In this document: positions 16,697 through 25,207 of the stretch, piece after piece
How positions within the stretch are numbered: the first letter of the stretch is position 1
Layout of the letters: each line of letters begins with the position of its first letter
From: Geitlerinema sp. S16
Lineage (GTDB): Bacteria; Cyanobacteriota; Cyanobacteriia; Cyanobacteriales; Geitlerinemataceae
Assembly: GCA_011390275.1 (NCBI GenBank)
Contig: JAABST010000020.1
Location: 16,965 to 80,964, forward strand
Direction of reading: 5' to 3'
Length of the DNA stretch: 64,000 bases
Program-made: the position numbers and the translations under genes
Notes under the pieces: model-generated
The model's database searches: none
Told to the model about the DNA's origin: nothing
The model's input: the letters and a program-made list of their open reading frames with translations, nothing else

Positions 16697-18082
16697 ATGA
16701 CGACAATCTCTCTTTTACCCATTGGTTGGCTCGGATCGCCGATCGCGCCACTGCTCGCGACGACGGGCGAAGCCGAAGCTGATAGCAGTCTTGTCCTTGC
16801 AGGCGTCCTCCTCAGTCTCGTCGTGGTTTACTTTGCCAGTAAATTGTTTGGCGAACTCTGCGTACGGATTAACCTGCCGCCCGTCCTCGGCGATCTGATC
16901 GGCGGGGTCATTGTCGGCGTATCCGCATTTAACTTGCTCGTCTTCCCAGAAGGCGGCGTTACGGCGGATAGTTCCGTCATCATGACGTTCTTGCAATCTA
17001 CGGCGCATTTATCCGCCGAAAGTCTTGCAGCAACGTTTTCAGCCCAAAGTGAAGTGATCTCGGTACTATCCGAACTCGGGGTCATCATTTTGCTATTTGA
17101 GATCGGTCTTGAGTCCGAACTCGAAGAGCTGATTAAATACGGCCCGCAGGCGGCGGTCGTTGCCGTTGTGGGCGTCGTTTTACCGTTCGCCCTGGGAACG
17201 GTTGGCCTGATGACATTCTTCGATGTGCCTGCAATTCCGTCGATTTTTGCGGGGGCAGCGCTCACGGCCACCAGTATCGGGATTACGGCCAAGGTTCTGG
17301 CGGAAATCGGCAAACTCAGCTCGAAAGAAGGCCAAATTATTGTTGGTGCGGCGGTACTCGATGACGTTCTCGGGATTATTGTCCTGGCCGTCGTCGCTAG
17401 CCTCGTCAAAACCGGCGAGGTCGAAGTCACCAATATTTTGTACTTGAGCATCAGCGCAGCAGCGTTCCTGGTGGGTACGATCATTCTGGGTCGTTTGCTC
17501 AATCCCTACTTCGTGAGCCTGGTTCGTAGCTTCAAAACGCGGGGGCCATTGTTGATCTCAGCGCTCGTGGTGACGTTTGTCTTATCCTATGTGGCTTCGG
17601 CGATTCAGCTCGAAGGTATCCTCGGGGCGTTTGCGGCGGGTCTGATTCTTGGGGAAAATGAACTCCAGCGCGATCTCGAAGAGCAGGTCGTACCGATCGC
17701 CGATATGCTCGTGCCGGTGTTTTTCGTGGTGGTGGGTGCGCGTACCGATATTTCGGTGCTTAATCCCTTTGAGCCTTCCAATCGCGAAGGTCTGATCATC
17801 GCGGCCTTTCTGATCGTCGTGGCCATCATCGGTAAGGTCGCCACCAGCTTGACGATCTTCCAGCCCGGTATCAATCGCTTGGCGATCGGCGTCGGCATGA
17901 TTCCGCGTGGTGAAGTTGGCCTGGTGTTCGCCGGGGTCGGCGCGGCGAGCGGTGTGTTATCCGAATCGCTCGACGCGGCGATTATTGCCATGGTGATCGT
18001 AACGACGTTTATCGCGCCGCCGTGGTTGCGTAGCGTCCTGGAAAAAGGCGACGCGACCGAAAAGGCCGAAGAGACCGCCTAA
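16697..18082 (+). CDS. CPA2-family cation:proton antiporter
   Basis: 461 residues with about 12-13 transmembrane helices. CPA2 motifs are LLFEIGLESELEEL, TATSIGITAKVLAEIG and AAVLDDVLGIIVLAV, the last with the Asp-Asp pair that marks electrogenic Na+/H+ exchangers such as NapA and cyanobacterial NhaS3, and a basic-residue helix MIPRGEVGLVFAGVG. The N-terminus IGWLGSPIAPLLATT may be a signal-like first helix. There is no C-terminal RCK/TrkA domain. It likely exports Na+ (or K+) for pH and ion homeostasis in the plasma or thylakoid membrane. A clear terminator follows. Confidence 0.93.
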   Translation: MTTISLLPIGWLGSPIAPLLATTGEAEADSSLVLAGVLLSLVVVYFASKLFGELCVRINLPPVLGDLIGGVIVGVSAFNLLVFPEGGVTADSSVIMTFLQSTAHLSAESLAATFSAQSEVISVLSELGVIILLFEIGLESELEELIKYGPQAAVVAVVGVVLPFALGTVGLMTFFDVPAIPSIFAGAALTATSIGITAKVLAEIGKLSSKEGQIIVGAAVLDDVLGIIVLAVVASLVKTGEVEVTNILYLSISAAAFLVGTIILGRLLNPYFVSLVRSFKTRGPLLISALVVTFVLSYVASAIQLEGILGAFAAGLILGENELQRDLEEQVVPIADMLVPVFFVVVGARTDISVLNPFEPSNREGLIIAAFLIVVAIIGKVATSLTIFQPGINRLAIGVGMIPRGEVGLVFAGVGAASGVLSESLDAAIIAMVIVTTFIAPPWLRSVLEKGDATEKAEETA

Positions 18083-18393
18083 TCGCGATCGGCATCAATC
18101 GATGATGATTTGAGGGGCAAGATTGACCATGCCCCTTTTTTTGATGGAAAAATCGCGTGCGATCGCCGATCGCACGCTTCGCGCAATACGATACGATCGA
18201 CAAACCGACACGGACTCCGTTGGCCATCATTTCTACGCTGTAGACATCTGACTTAGACATCGACCGAACCGATTGAACCCATCTCGCCCCATCCGTTTTC
18301 GGCTGTCGATTTTTTTAGCTTCACAATCCCCTTTAAAGATCGCTCTTCCAGATTTCGCCTCTACCCGAAGTCGGGACTTCGGCACTCGCCACC
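18083..18393. other. Intergenic region with terminator
   Basis: 311 bp between the antiporter and the M32 peptidase gene. Apart from the terminator at 18113-18142, I see no gene. The second half presumably holds the peptidase promoter. Confidence 0.5.
18113..18142 (+). terminator. Rho-independent terminator of the antiporter gene
   Basis: Stem AGGGGCA (18113-18119) with TGCCCCT (18130-18136), a 10-base loop and then a run of T residues to 18142. It lies 30 bp after the antiporter stop codon. Confidence 0.88.
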
Positions 18394-19923
18394 ATGCATT
18401 ATCCCGGTTCATCTTACCCGCCTCAATACGCAACCCTACGGCAACAGTTGCGCGATATTGCCGATATTGAGGCAATTCTTGCGATTTTGTCTTGGGATCG
18501 GACAACCTATATGCCCCGTGGCGGCGCGATCGATCGCGGACGTCAAAGCGCGACGCTTCAGCACCTGCTACACCAAAAAGCAACGGCTCCAGAGCTGGGC
18601 GAGCTGTTCGAGCATCTACAAGACTTTGAGGCCAGCCGTCCCTATAGCTCGATCGAGGCCAGCACCATTCGGATTGCGCGGCTCGACTATCAGCGTCGTA
18701 TTGCGGTTCCCGCCGAATTTACGGCTCGCCTCACCGCACATCAAACCAAAAGCTATAGCGATTGGGCGCGGGCTCGTGAGGCCAATGATTTCAAGATTGT
18801 TCGGCCTGCCCTAGAAAAAATGCTCGATTTGAGCCGCGAATTTTCGAGCTTTTTCCCCCAAGCGCAGCATCCCGCCGATCCCGCGATCGCCCGCGCCGAT
18901 CGCGACACCAATACGCAACAACTACGCGAACTCTTTAGCCATCTGCGTGTACAGCTACTGTCACTGATTGACGAAATTAACGCCTCGGCGATGCCGGTCA
19001 GTGATGCACTTCTCCGTCAGGAATTTGACGTCACTGTGCAGCAAGATTTTTGCCGCAAACTGATCGAACGGATCGGCTATGACTTCAATCGGGGTCGCAT
19101 TGATACCACGATTCACCCGTTTACCGTCGGCTTCGGAACGGGCGATGTTCGCATCACCAATCGTGCCTTTTCTCACGATCTGCGCGAATCTATCTTCAGC
19201 ACGCTTCACGAAATGGGTCACGGACTCTACGAACAGGGCATTGATCCAGCACTGAGCGGAACGCCCCTGGCCGCAGGCGCATCGTCGGGAATGCATGAAT
19301 CTCAGTCGCGACTCTGGGAAAATATCATTGGGCGTAGTCGTGCATTTTGGGAATGCTGTTTCCCCTGGCTGCAAGGCGCATTTATTCGCCAGTTAGGAAA
19401 ATCTTCGGTGCGTGATTTTTACGCGGCGGTCAATACCGTCAGCCGCACGCCCATTCGGACGAGCGCCGATGAGGTGACCTACAATCTGCACATTATTATT
19501 CGGTTTGAACTCGAACTGGCGATGCTGGAAGGCAAGCTCGCGATCGCCGATTTGCCCGAGGCGTGGAACGCGGCTTATCAAAAAGATTTAGGCATTACTC
19601 CCACCAGCGATCTAGACGGCGTGCTTCAGGATGTTCACTGGTATAGCGATCGTATTGGCGGCCAGTTCCAAGGGTATACCTTGGGCAATCTTATTGCCGC
19701 GCAACTCTATGAAACCGCTCTGCGCACCCATCCAGAAATCCCGGTGGATCTCGAACGTGGCCGTTTTTCAACCCTCCAACAGTGGCTACAAAGCAATATC
19801 TATCGTCATGGGCGCAAGTTCTCCGCCACGGAACTGCTCGAACGGGTGACGGGGCGATCGCTTCAGGTTGAACCATTTATCGACCTCTTGCGCGAAAAAT
19901 ACACGCAGCTCTATCGGCTCTAG
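18394..19923 (+). CDS. Carboxypeptidase Taq, M32 metallopeptidase
   Basis: 509 residues, the usual length of the family. The zinc-binding motif HEMGH with its downstream Glu is visible (STLHEMGHGLYEQGI...SGMHESQSRLWENIIGRS). M32-specific blocks include IHPFTVGFGTGDVRIT, TPIRTSADEVTYNLHIIIRFELE and VHWYSDRIGGQFQGYTLGN. It removes C-terminal residues from peptides, broadly except proline, in the cytoplasm. ATG at 18394 is the start; sequence similarity to the family begins within about 10 residues (YATLRQQLRDIADIEAILAILSWD). Confidence 0.95.
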   Translation: MHYPGSSYPPQYATLRQQLRDIADIEAILAILSWDRTTYMPRGGAIDRGRQSATLQHLLHQKATAPELGELFEHLQDFEASRPYSSIEASTIRIARLDYQRRIAVPAEFTARLTAHQTKSYSDWARAREANDFKIVRPALEKMLDLSREFSSFFPQAQHPADPAIARADRDTNTQQLRELFSHLRVQLLSLIDEINASAMPVSDALLRQEFDVTVQQDFCRKLIERIGYDFNRGRIDTTIHPFTVGFGTGDVRITNRAFSHDLRESIFSTLHEMGHGLYEQGIDPALSGTPLAAGASSGMHESQSRLWENIIGRSRAFWECCFPWLQGAFIRQLGKSSVRDFYAAVNTVSRTPIRTSADEVTYNLHIIIRFELELAMLEGKLAIADLPEAWNAAYQKDLGITPTSDLDGVLQDVHWYSDRIGGQFQGYTLGNLIAAQLYETALRTHPEIPVDLERGRFSTLQQWLQSNIYRHGRKFSATELLERVTGRSLQVEPFIDLLREKYTQLYRL

Positions 19924-20006
19924 ATCGCTTCGATCGCTCAAATCGCCCTGATCGCCCTGACAGCAACCGACGCCGCCTACACCTGACCCCCAGCGAGCGC
20001 GTCCAG

Positions 20007-20681
20007 CTAGGATTTATCGTGATCGCCCCGGCGACGTTTTTCGCTGTCCTGCTGCGCCCGATCGTCCGCACTAAACTCCACCCCCGGACTGCGAGCCGCA
20101 CGATAATTGGCGACCTGATCCGATACCGCTCCCCACGCAGCGGCTGCACCCTTCGCGGTCTTATCAAACGCCATCGCCGAGGACGCCTTCACGCCGCCCG
20201 CGATCGCCTCACTAATCGCCCCGAGATCCGCACTCAAAAAGACAAACTGCCAATCAGCGGCTTGTTTGTCGCGAATCATTTGCTTGATCGTGGCCTGATC
20301 AAATTCACGGCTCGCGTTTTCCTGGCCGTCGGTGACGATCGCAATTACGATGCGTGCCGGTCGATTGGCTTCGGGCTGTTTGGCTAGCGTCGCGTCAAGG
20401 TCATTAATGCCGCGACCGATCGCGTCGAGCAGGGGCGTGCTAGCACGAGGAACGAAGGTTTCGCGCGTCAGGTTCGGTACATCGGCGATCGGTTGAAAAT
20501 GGTGGATCACTTCGTAGGGATCTTGCGAGTCAAACTGAACCAGGGTCAGGGTGGCGCGTCCGGGTTCGCGTTGCTGTGCGTTTAAAAAGGCATTGAAACC
20601 GCCGATCGTATCGTCGCGGATACTTTGCATCGAGCCGGTGCGATCGAGAATAACGGTGATGTGTGTGGAGTCAGGCTGCAT
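20007..20681 (-). CDS. VWA-domain protein
   Basis: 224 residues from the ATG at 20681 (MQPDSTHITVILDRTGSMQSIRDD). A von Willebrand A domain occupies nearly the whole protein: the MIDAS-type LDRTGSM, the later TPLLDAIGRGINDL threonine, and IVIAIVTDGQENASRE. The first MIDAS residues read DRTGS, a tolerated form of DxSxS. The C-terminus is basic and acidic by turns (DDRAQQDSEKRRRGDH). It has no signal peptide, so it is cytoplasmic. The upstream in-frame extension to 20819 lacks the domain and is not favoured. Partners are unknown. It converges with the M32 peptidase gene. Confidence 0.88.
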   Translation of the reverse strand: MQPDSTHITVILDRTGSMQSIRDDTIGGFNAFLNAQQREPGRATLTLVQFDSQDPYEVIHHFQPIADVPNLTRETFVPRASTPLLDAIGRGINDLDATLAKQPEANRPARIVIAIVTDGQENASREFDQATIKQMIRDKQAADWQFVFLSADLGAISEAIAGGVKASSAMAFDKTAKGAAAAWGAVSDQVANYRAARSPGVEFSADDRAQQDSEKRRRGDHDKS

Positions 20682-20807
20682 TGTTTTGAGAGACCAATTA
20701 TCAATGGTTTTAACTTCAAGATACTCTCCCTGATTCCTGGTGAGTTTCTTCGAGAGGTTAGATTGGCGATCAGGCGACAATAGATATAGCCCCTCAACCC
20801 GATCGCC

Positions 20808-21401
20808 ATGCTTGCCCAAGATTCCTCACTTACCCCCGACGAATACCTCGCCCTCGAAGCCAGCAGCCCCACCAAACACGAATACCTCGACGGCCATATC
20901 GTCGCCATGGCCGGAGCCACCGACGCCCACGTCACGATCGCCGGAAACCTGTTCGCCGAACTGCGATCGCACCTGCGCGGTTCCGGCTGCCGTGTCTACA
21001 TCTCCGACATGAAAGCCCGCATCGAGACGCGAAACCGCTTTTTCTATCCCGATCTCCTGATCACCTGCGACCCGCGCGACACCGAAACCACCACCTATAA
21101 AGCCTTTCCCAAACTGATCATCGAAGTCCTCTCCGACTCAACCGCATCCTTCGATCGCGGCCCAAAATTCAACGATTACCAAACCCTCGATTCGCTCGAC
21201 GAATACGTCCTCATCAGCAGTCAGCACCACCAGGTTGAACTGTTTCGCCGCCACACCGACGACCTCTGGATCTATCAAAACTACGCCGAAACCGACACCT
21301 TTCAGCTCAAAAGCATCAACTACACCGGTAGATTCGACACCCTTTACGAAGATGTCAGCTTCGCATCACCGAGTGCCCAACCCCTAGCCTACCGTAAATA
21401 A
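20808..21401 (+). CDS. Uma2-family (DUF820) endonuclease-like protein
   Basis: 197 residues with the Uma2 pattern: LTPDEYLALEASSPTKHEYLDGHIVAMAGATDAH, FYPDLLITCDP and FPKLIIEVLSDSTASFDRGPKFNDYQTL, giving the PD-(D/E)xK-type residues PD..(I/V)EV. The family is heavily expanded in cyanobacteria, usually as orphan genes; the biological role is not settled and nuclease activity is inferred from the fold. It is divergent from the VWA gene and converges with dxs. Confidence 0.93.
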   Translation: MLAQDSSLTPDEYLALEASSPTKHEYLDGHIVAMAGATDAHVTIAGNLFAELRSHLRGSGCRVYISDMKARIETRNRFFYPDLLITCDPRDTETTTYKAFPKLIIEVLSDSTASFDRGPKFNDYQTLDSLDEYVLISSQHHQVELFRRHTDDLWIYQNYAETDTFQLKSINYTGRFDTLYEDVSFASPSAQPLAYRK

Positions 21402-21423
21402 AGAATCTGGATTGATCCGCCAA

Positions 21424-21501
21424 GTCTGAGACACCGGATTTTTATCAAGCGTTGGCAAGGTGTGCCCATTGACTCAACAAAAACCCGGTTCTGTGTCAGA
21501 C
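21424..21501. terminator. Imperfect inverted repeat between convergent genes
   Basis: GTCTGAGACACCGGATTTTT (21424-21443) faces AAAAACCCGGTTCTGTGTCAGAC (21479-21501) with a few mismatches and small gaps. It sits between the stop codons of the Uma2 gene and dxs, so it may end both transcripts. The ACCCGGTTTCT-like core resembles a dispersed cyanobacterial repeat. Confidence 0.5.
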
Positions 21502-21506
21502 CAACT

Positions 21507-23417
21507 TTACGACACTGTCATCGGCGTTTTTTGCTCCAGGAAGAACGCCTTACGCACCGTCTCGGCCATTTGCGGCGGCAGTAGACCGAGATCCGCTTTC
21601 GACTCGTCTGGCGAGGCATGATCCACCAGGATATCCGGCACACCGATGCGCTTCACCGGAACCGTAACGCCACGATCGGCCAGCCCTTCCAGCACCGCCG
21701 AACCAAAGCCACCCATCAAGCAGCCCTCTTCCAGCGTCACGACCTTACCGATCGACTCCGCGAGCGGCGCGATCGTGTCGAGATCCAGCGGCTTGACGAA
21801 ACGGGCGTTCACCACCGTGGCGCTGATGCCATGCTCGCTAAGGATTTCCGCGATTTGCATCGCCGGATGCACCATCGTGCCGTAGCCGATCAACATCACG
21901 TCATCACCGTGGCGCAACACTTCACTTTTGCCGATCTCGATCGGCTCCCAGCCTTCATCGGCCAGCGCCACGCCGTAGCCGCTGCCGCGCGGGTAACGCA
22001 TGACGATCGGGCCACTGTAATTGACGCCCGTCACGATCATGCGTTGTAATTCCGCCTCATCCTTGGGCGCCATCACGACCAGGTTGGGGATGCAGCGCAT
22101 GTAGGCGATGTCGTATAGCCCTTGGTGGGTGGGGCCGTCCGCGCCGACGATACCGGCGCGATCGAGACACATGAACACCGGCAGCTTTTGGATGCAGATG
22201 TCGTGTACCACCTGGTCAAAAGCACGCTGCATGAACGTCGAATAGATCGCCGCCACGGGCTTCATGCCATCGCAAGCCATGCCCGCCGCCAGGGTCATCG
22301 CGTGTTGCTCGGCGATGCCCACGTCAACGTATTGCTTCGGTAGTTTTTGCTGGAGCTTATCGAGACCGGTTCCCGTGGCCATCGCGGCGGTGATCCCGAT
22401 AATCGTCGAATCTGCTTCGGCGAGTTTAATCAGGGTTTCGACGAAAACTTTGGAATAGCTCGGCGGTTTGGGTTTTTTCGAGGGGTAGGCTTTGCCCGTA
22501 GCGAGGTCGAAGGGCGATTGCGCGTGGTAGCCGACTTGGTCTTGCTCGGCGATCGCGTAACCCTTGCCTTTCACCGTTGCGACGTGAACCAACACCGGCC
22601 CTTCGATGTGGTGCGCCTGCTCAAAGGTTTCGATCAGCTCTTTAATGTTGTGACCATCCACCGGCCCCATGTAGGTAAAGCCCAGCTCTTCAAACACCGC
22701 GCCGACCTTCGAGACCGCGAGGCGCTTCATGCCTTCCTTGAGGCGTTCCATTTCCGGCGTGAAGTTTTCACCGAAAAAGGGCAGATGTTTAAACTGCTCT
22801 TCGAGGTTATCGGCGAGGAACTGCACCGGGTCGCTGAGGCGCATTTTGTTGAGATAACGCGGAATCGCGCCGACGTTGGGCGAAATCGACATTTCGTTGT
22901 CGTTGAGCACGACCATCAGGCGCGTATGCGGCAAATGTCCGGCATGGTTGATCGCTTCGAGGGACATGCCGCCGGTCAGCGCACCATCGCCAATCACGGC
23001 GACACATTTATAATCGTCGCCCTTGTTATCGCGAGCGATCGCCATGCCCAGCGCTGCTGAGATGCTGGTCGAAGCGTGACCCGCGCCGAAGTGGTCAAAT
23101 TTATTTTCGGTGCGCTTGAGGTAGCCCGCGACGCCGTCTTTTTGTCGCAGGGTATGGAATTGGTCGTAGCGCCCGGTGAGGAGTTTGTGCGGATAGGCTT
23201 GGTGGCCGACATCCCAGGTGACTTTGTCGCGATCGAGATCCAAGGTCTGATACAGCGCGATCGTCAGCTCCACCACGCCGAGACCGGGGCCGAGGTGTCC
23301 GCCACTGGCGGCGATCGTTTGTAAATGCTTTTCGCGAATTTGGCGGGCGATCTCTTCCAGTTGGGGAATACTCAGCCCGTGAAGCTGATTCGGATGCGTT
23401 ACATCACTCAAGTGCAT
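21507..23417 (-). CDS. dxs: 1-deoxy-D-xylulose-5-phosphate synthase
   Basis: 636 residues from the ATG at 23417 ([17 protein letters not shown]), the normal length; an upstream in-frame extension of 42 residues is unlike the family. It shows thiamin-diphosphate motifs [18 protein letters not shown]...[16 protein letters not shown], the catalytic [23 protein letters not shown] block, and transketolase-type [47 protein letters not shown] in pieces. It condenses pyruvate and glyceraldehyde-3-phosphate, the committed step of the MEP pathway for carotenoids, phytol and quinones. Confidence 0.97.
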   Translation of the reverse strand: MHLSDVTHPNQLHGLSIPQLEEIARQIREKHLQTIAASGGHLGPGLGVVELTIALYQTLDLDRDKVTWDVGHQAYPHKLLTGRYDQFHTLRQKDGVAGYLKRTENKFDHFGAGHASTSISAALGMAIARDNKGDDYKCVAVIGDGALTGGMSLEAINHAGHLPHTRLMVVLNDNEMSISPNVGAIPRYLNKMRLSDPVQFLADNLEEQFKHLPFFGENFTPEMERLKEGMKRLAVSKVGAVFEELGFTYMGPVDGHNIKELIETFEQAHHIEGPVLVHVATVKGKGYAIAEQDQVGYHAQSPFDLATGKAYPSKKPKPPSYSKVFVETLIKLAEADSTIIGITAAMATGTGLDKLQQKLPKQYVDVGIAEQHAMTLAAGMACDGMKPVAAIYSTFMQRAFDQVVHDICIQKLPVFMCLDRAGIVGADGPTHQGLYDIAYMRCIPNLVVMAPKDEAELQRMIVTGVNYSGPIVMRYPRGSGYGVALADEGWEPIEIGKSEVLRHGDDVMLIGYGTMVHPAMQIAEILSEHGISATVVNARFVKPLDLDTIAPLAESIGKVVTLEEGCLMGGFGSAVLEGLADRGVTVPVKRIGVPDILVDHASPDESKADLGLLPPQMAETVRKAFFLEQKTPMTVS

Positions 23418-23862
23418 ATCAATTAACCCTCGTCGATCGGGTGAATAAGGCGGCGCAGCGGGCGTCGGTGAGCAGAATTCGGATTGAATTTGGATATGAT
23501 CTGGATGTGATCTGGATTCAATCCGCGAATCCAACAGCATCAAAACGGCAGATGCGAGGTGCTGTGGAGGCGGGGAACGCCGTACAAAAGCTTCATCGAA
23601 AAAAAGCTTAATTAAGTTTTGTTAACTGTCTTTAGTTTGACTTAGTATTCCAAAATAGTACAAGCCTCGATGGGTTATCCCTGCGTTGTTACAGATCGCA
23701 ATTCCCAGAAACCGGCAGCGATCGCGGTGCGTGCGAAACGTTCGCGGTTTGGGGTTGTGAATGGGGGAGGGACGCACGATCGCGCTAAGGGCGATGTCCG
23801 GTTGGGGAAAGACGGGGGAAAATAGGGCTAAGGCTCCGATATTTTATGAAGGAGATAGGCGG
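23418..23862. other. Divergent intergenic region upstream of dxs
   Basis: 445 bp between dxs and the VOC gene. It is A+T-rich around 23585-23670 (AAAAAAGCTTAATTAAG), where a dxs promoter is likely. No gene is seen. Confidence 0.5.
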
Positions 23863-24234
23863 ATGGTACGTGTAACCGAAGTGTTTGTAGCGATCGCGAG
23901 TATCGATTTGGTGCGGTTGGTCGGGTTTTATCAAGGGCTATTCGAGTCTGAGCCGGTGGTTTGCGATGTGGAACGCTACGCCGAATTTCACCTACCGGGG
24001 TTACGTTTGGCGATGTTTTGCCCGAATGTTACCCACCGATCGGAGTTTGATCATCCGGCGCGATCGGCGATCAGTTTGTGCGTGGAGGTGGCCAGCCTGG
24101 ATGCGGCGATCGATCGGTTAACGGCGATCGGCTATCCACCACCGGGGATGATCATTACGGCATCTCACGGTCGCGAAATTTACGCCTACGATCCCGATGG
24201 CAATCGCTTGATTTTGCATGATCTCCAGTCCTAG
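23863..24234 (+). CDS. VOC (glyoxalase/bleomycin-resistance) superfamily protein
   Basis: 123 residues from the ATG at 23863, with AGGAG 11-12 bases upstream; an earlier ATG at 23761 gives an unlikely leader. Two beta-alpha-beta-beta-beta modules are visible: FVAIASIDLVRLVGFYQGLF...GLRLAMF, and SLCVEVASLDAAIDRLTAIGY...GREIYAYDPDGNRLILHD. The terminal YDPDGN block is the common VOC ending. Metal ligands and substrate cannot be deduced. Confidence 0.88.
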   Translation: MVRVTEVFVAIASIDLVRLVGFYQGLFESEPVVCDVERYAEFHLPGLRLAMFCPNVTHRSEFDHPARSAISLCVEVASLDAAIDRLTAIGYPPPGMIITASHGREIYAYDPDGNRLILHDLQS

Positions 24235-24266
24235 AACGGGTTCTACATCATGCCAGATCCCGCGCC

Positions 24267-25106
24267 TTATACCGTCAGCGTCCGGAATGATAGCACCACA
24301 TAGCGCACCAGCCCCAACGTGCTGACTAATTCCTGGCCAGCGGCGACGCTTTCGGCTTCGTTTAGCTCGAATTGGCGGCAGATTTGCTTCAGGATGGGGT
24401 AGGTCGGCAGGGTGTTGCGGGTGATGTCGCGGTTGGTTTCGATCGCCAGGCCGATCGTGTTGGCGAGCCGTTCGTAGGCGGGAATCGTGAAATCGGTGTT
24501 GCCCACGTCGCCGTAGAGCCGTTCGACGGAGCCGTTGGAAAACAGCGAGAGCAATTGAAACAGCGGCACGGTGATCGGCCAGAGGGTAAAGTCGCTCAGT
24601 GCGAGGGTTCCGCCCGGTTTGAGGACGCGCTTGACTTCGCGTAAAAATTGTTCGCGGCTGGGGAAATGAAAGATGCATTCGACGGCGAGGATGCGATCGA
24701 AGCTGTTGTCCGCAAAGGGCAGTTCGCAGGCGTTGGCGCACACCCAGTCGATCGTGTTGTTGTGCTGGGGTGTGACGAGGGTGGCGGCGCGATCGAGTTG
24801 GCGTTGGTCGATGTTTAGGCCGGTGATGTGCAGGTCGTGGTAGCGCTCGTTGAGGCAGGCGGTGGTTCCGCCGAAGCCGCAACCGGCATCGAGGACGCGA
24901 TCGCCTTCTTGGATTTCGGCGGCTTCGTAGACGCATTCGCTCAGGCGTTTCGCGGCAATCGCGAAGTCGGGGATCGATCCGTCGGCTTGGTTGGGTTCTG
25001 GCCAGTAGCCCCAGTGGACGTGGGTTCCGAAGGCGTCGATCGTCGGGCGATCGTTCCGGGCGATCGCGTCGAGGATCATGTCGAAGTAGGGAAGTTTGAT
25101 GTCCAT
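24267..25106 (-). CDS. Class I SAM-dependent methyltransferase
   Basis: 279 residues. SAM motif I is EGDRVLDAGCGFGGTTACL (near residues 65-85), with motif II-like DLHITGLNIDQRQLDRA and FDRILAVECIFHFPSREQFLREVKRVLKPGG. This layout matches small-molecule methyltransferases of the UbiE/tocopherol/sarcosine type (methyltransferase 11). The substrate is unknown. It converges with the VOC gene over a 32-bp gap and is divergent from the STAND gene, so it need not belong to that operon. Confidence 0.88.
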   Translation of the reverse strand: MDIKLPYFDMILDAIARNDRPTIDAFGTHVHWGYWPEPNQADGSIPDFAIAAKRLSECVYEAAEIQEGDRVLDAGCGFGGTTACLNERYHDLHITGLNIDQRQLDRAATLVTPQHNNTIDWVCANACELPFADNSFDRILAVECIFHFPSREQFLREVKRVLKPGGTLALSDFTLWPITVPLFQLLSLFSNGSVERLYGDVGNTDFTIPAYERLANTIGLAIETNRDITRNTLPTYPILKQICRQFELNEAESVAAGQELVSTLGLVRYVVLSFRTLTV

Positions 25107-25207
25107 GGGGGTGACTCACTGAGCATAGGGATCGCGTGCGATCGCCAAATGCTACCAAGATTTCGGGGTGAGCGTCGATACTATAGTTGGTGTTGAGGAA
25201 GGGTGAT

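Noticed and set aside
16828..17502. 224-residue open frame antisense to the antiporter gene
   Set aside because: Composition is Thr/Ser/Pro/Ile rich as expected of a shadow of membrane-protein codons; the antiporter is unmistakable.
22347..23060. 237-residue open frame on the plus strand inside dxs
   Set aside because: It lies fully antisense to a clear dxs, has no recognisable family, and such long mirror frames are expected in G/C-rich coding DNA.
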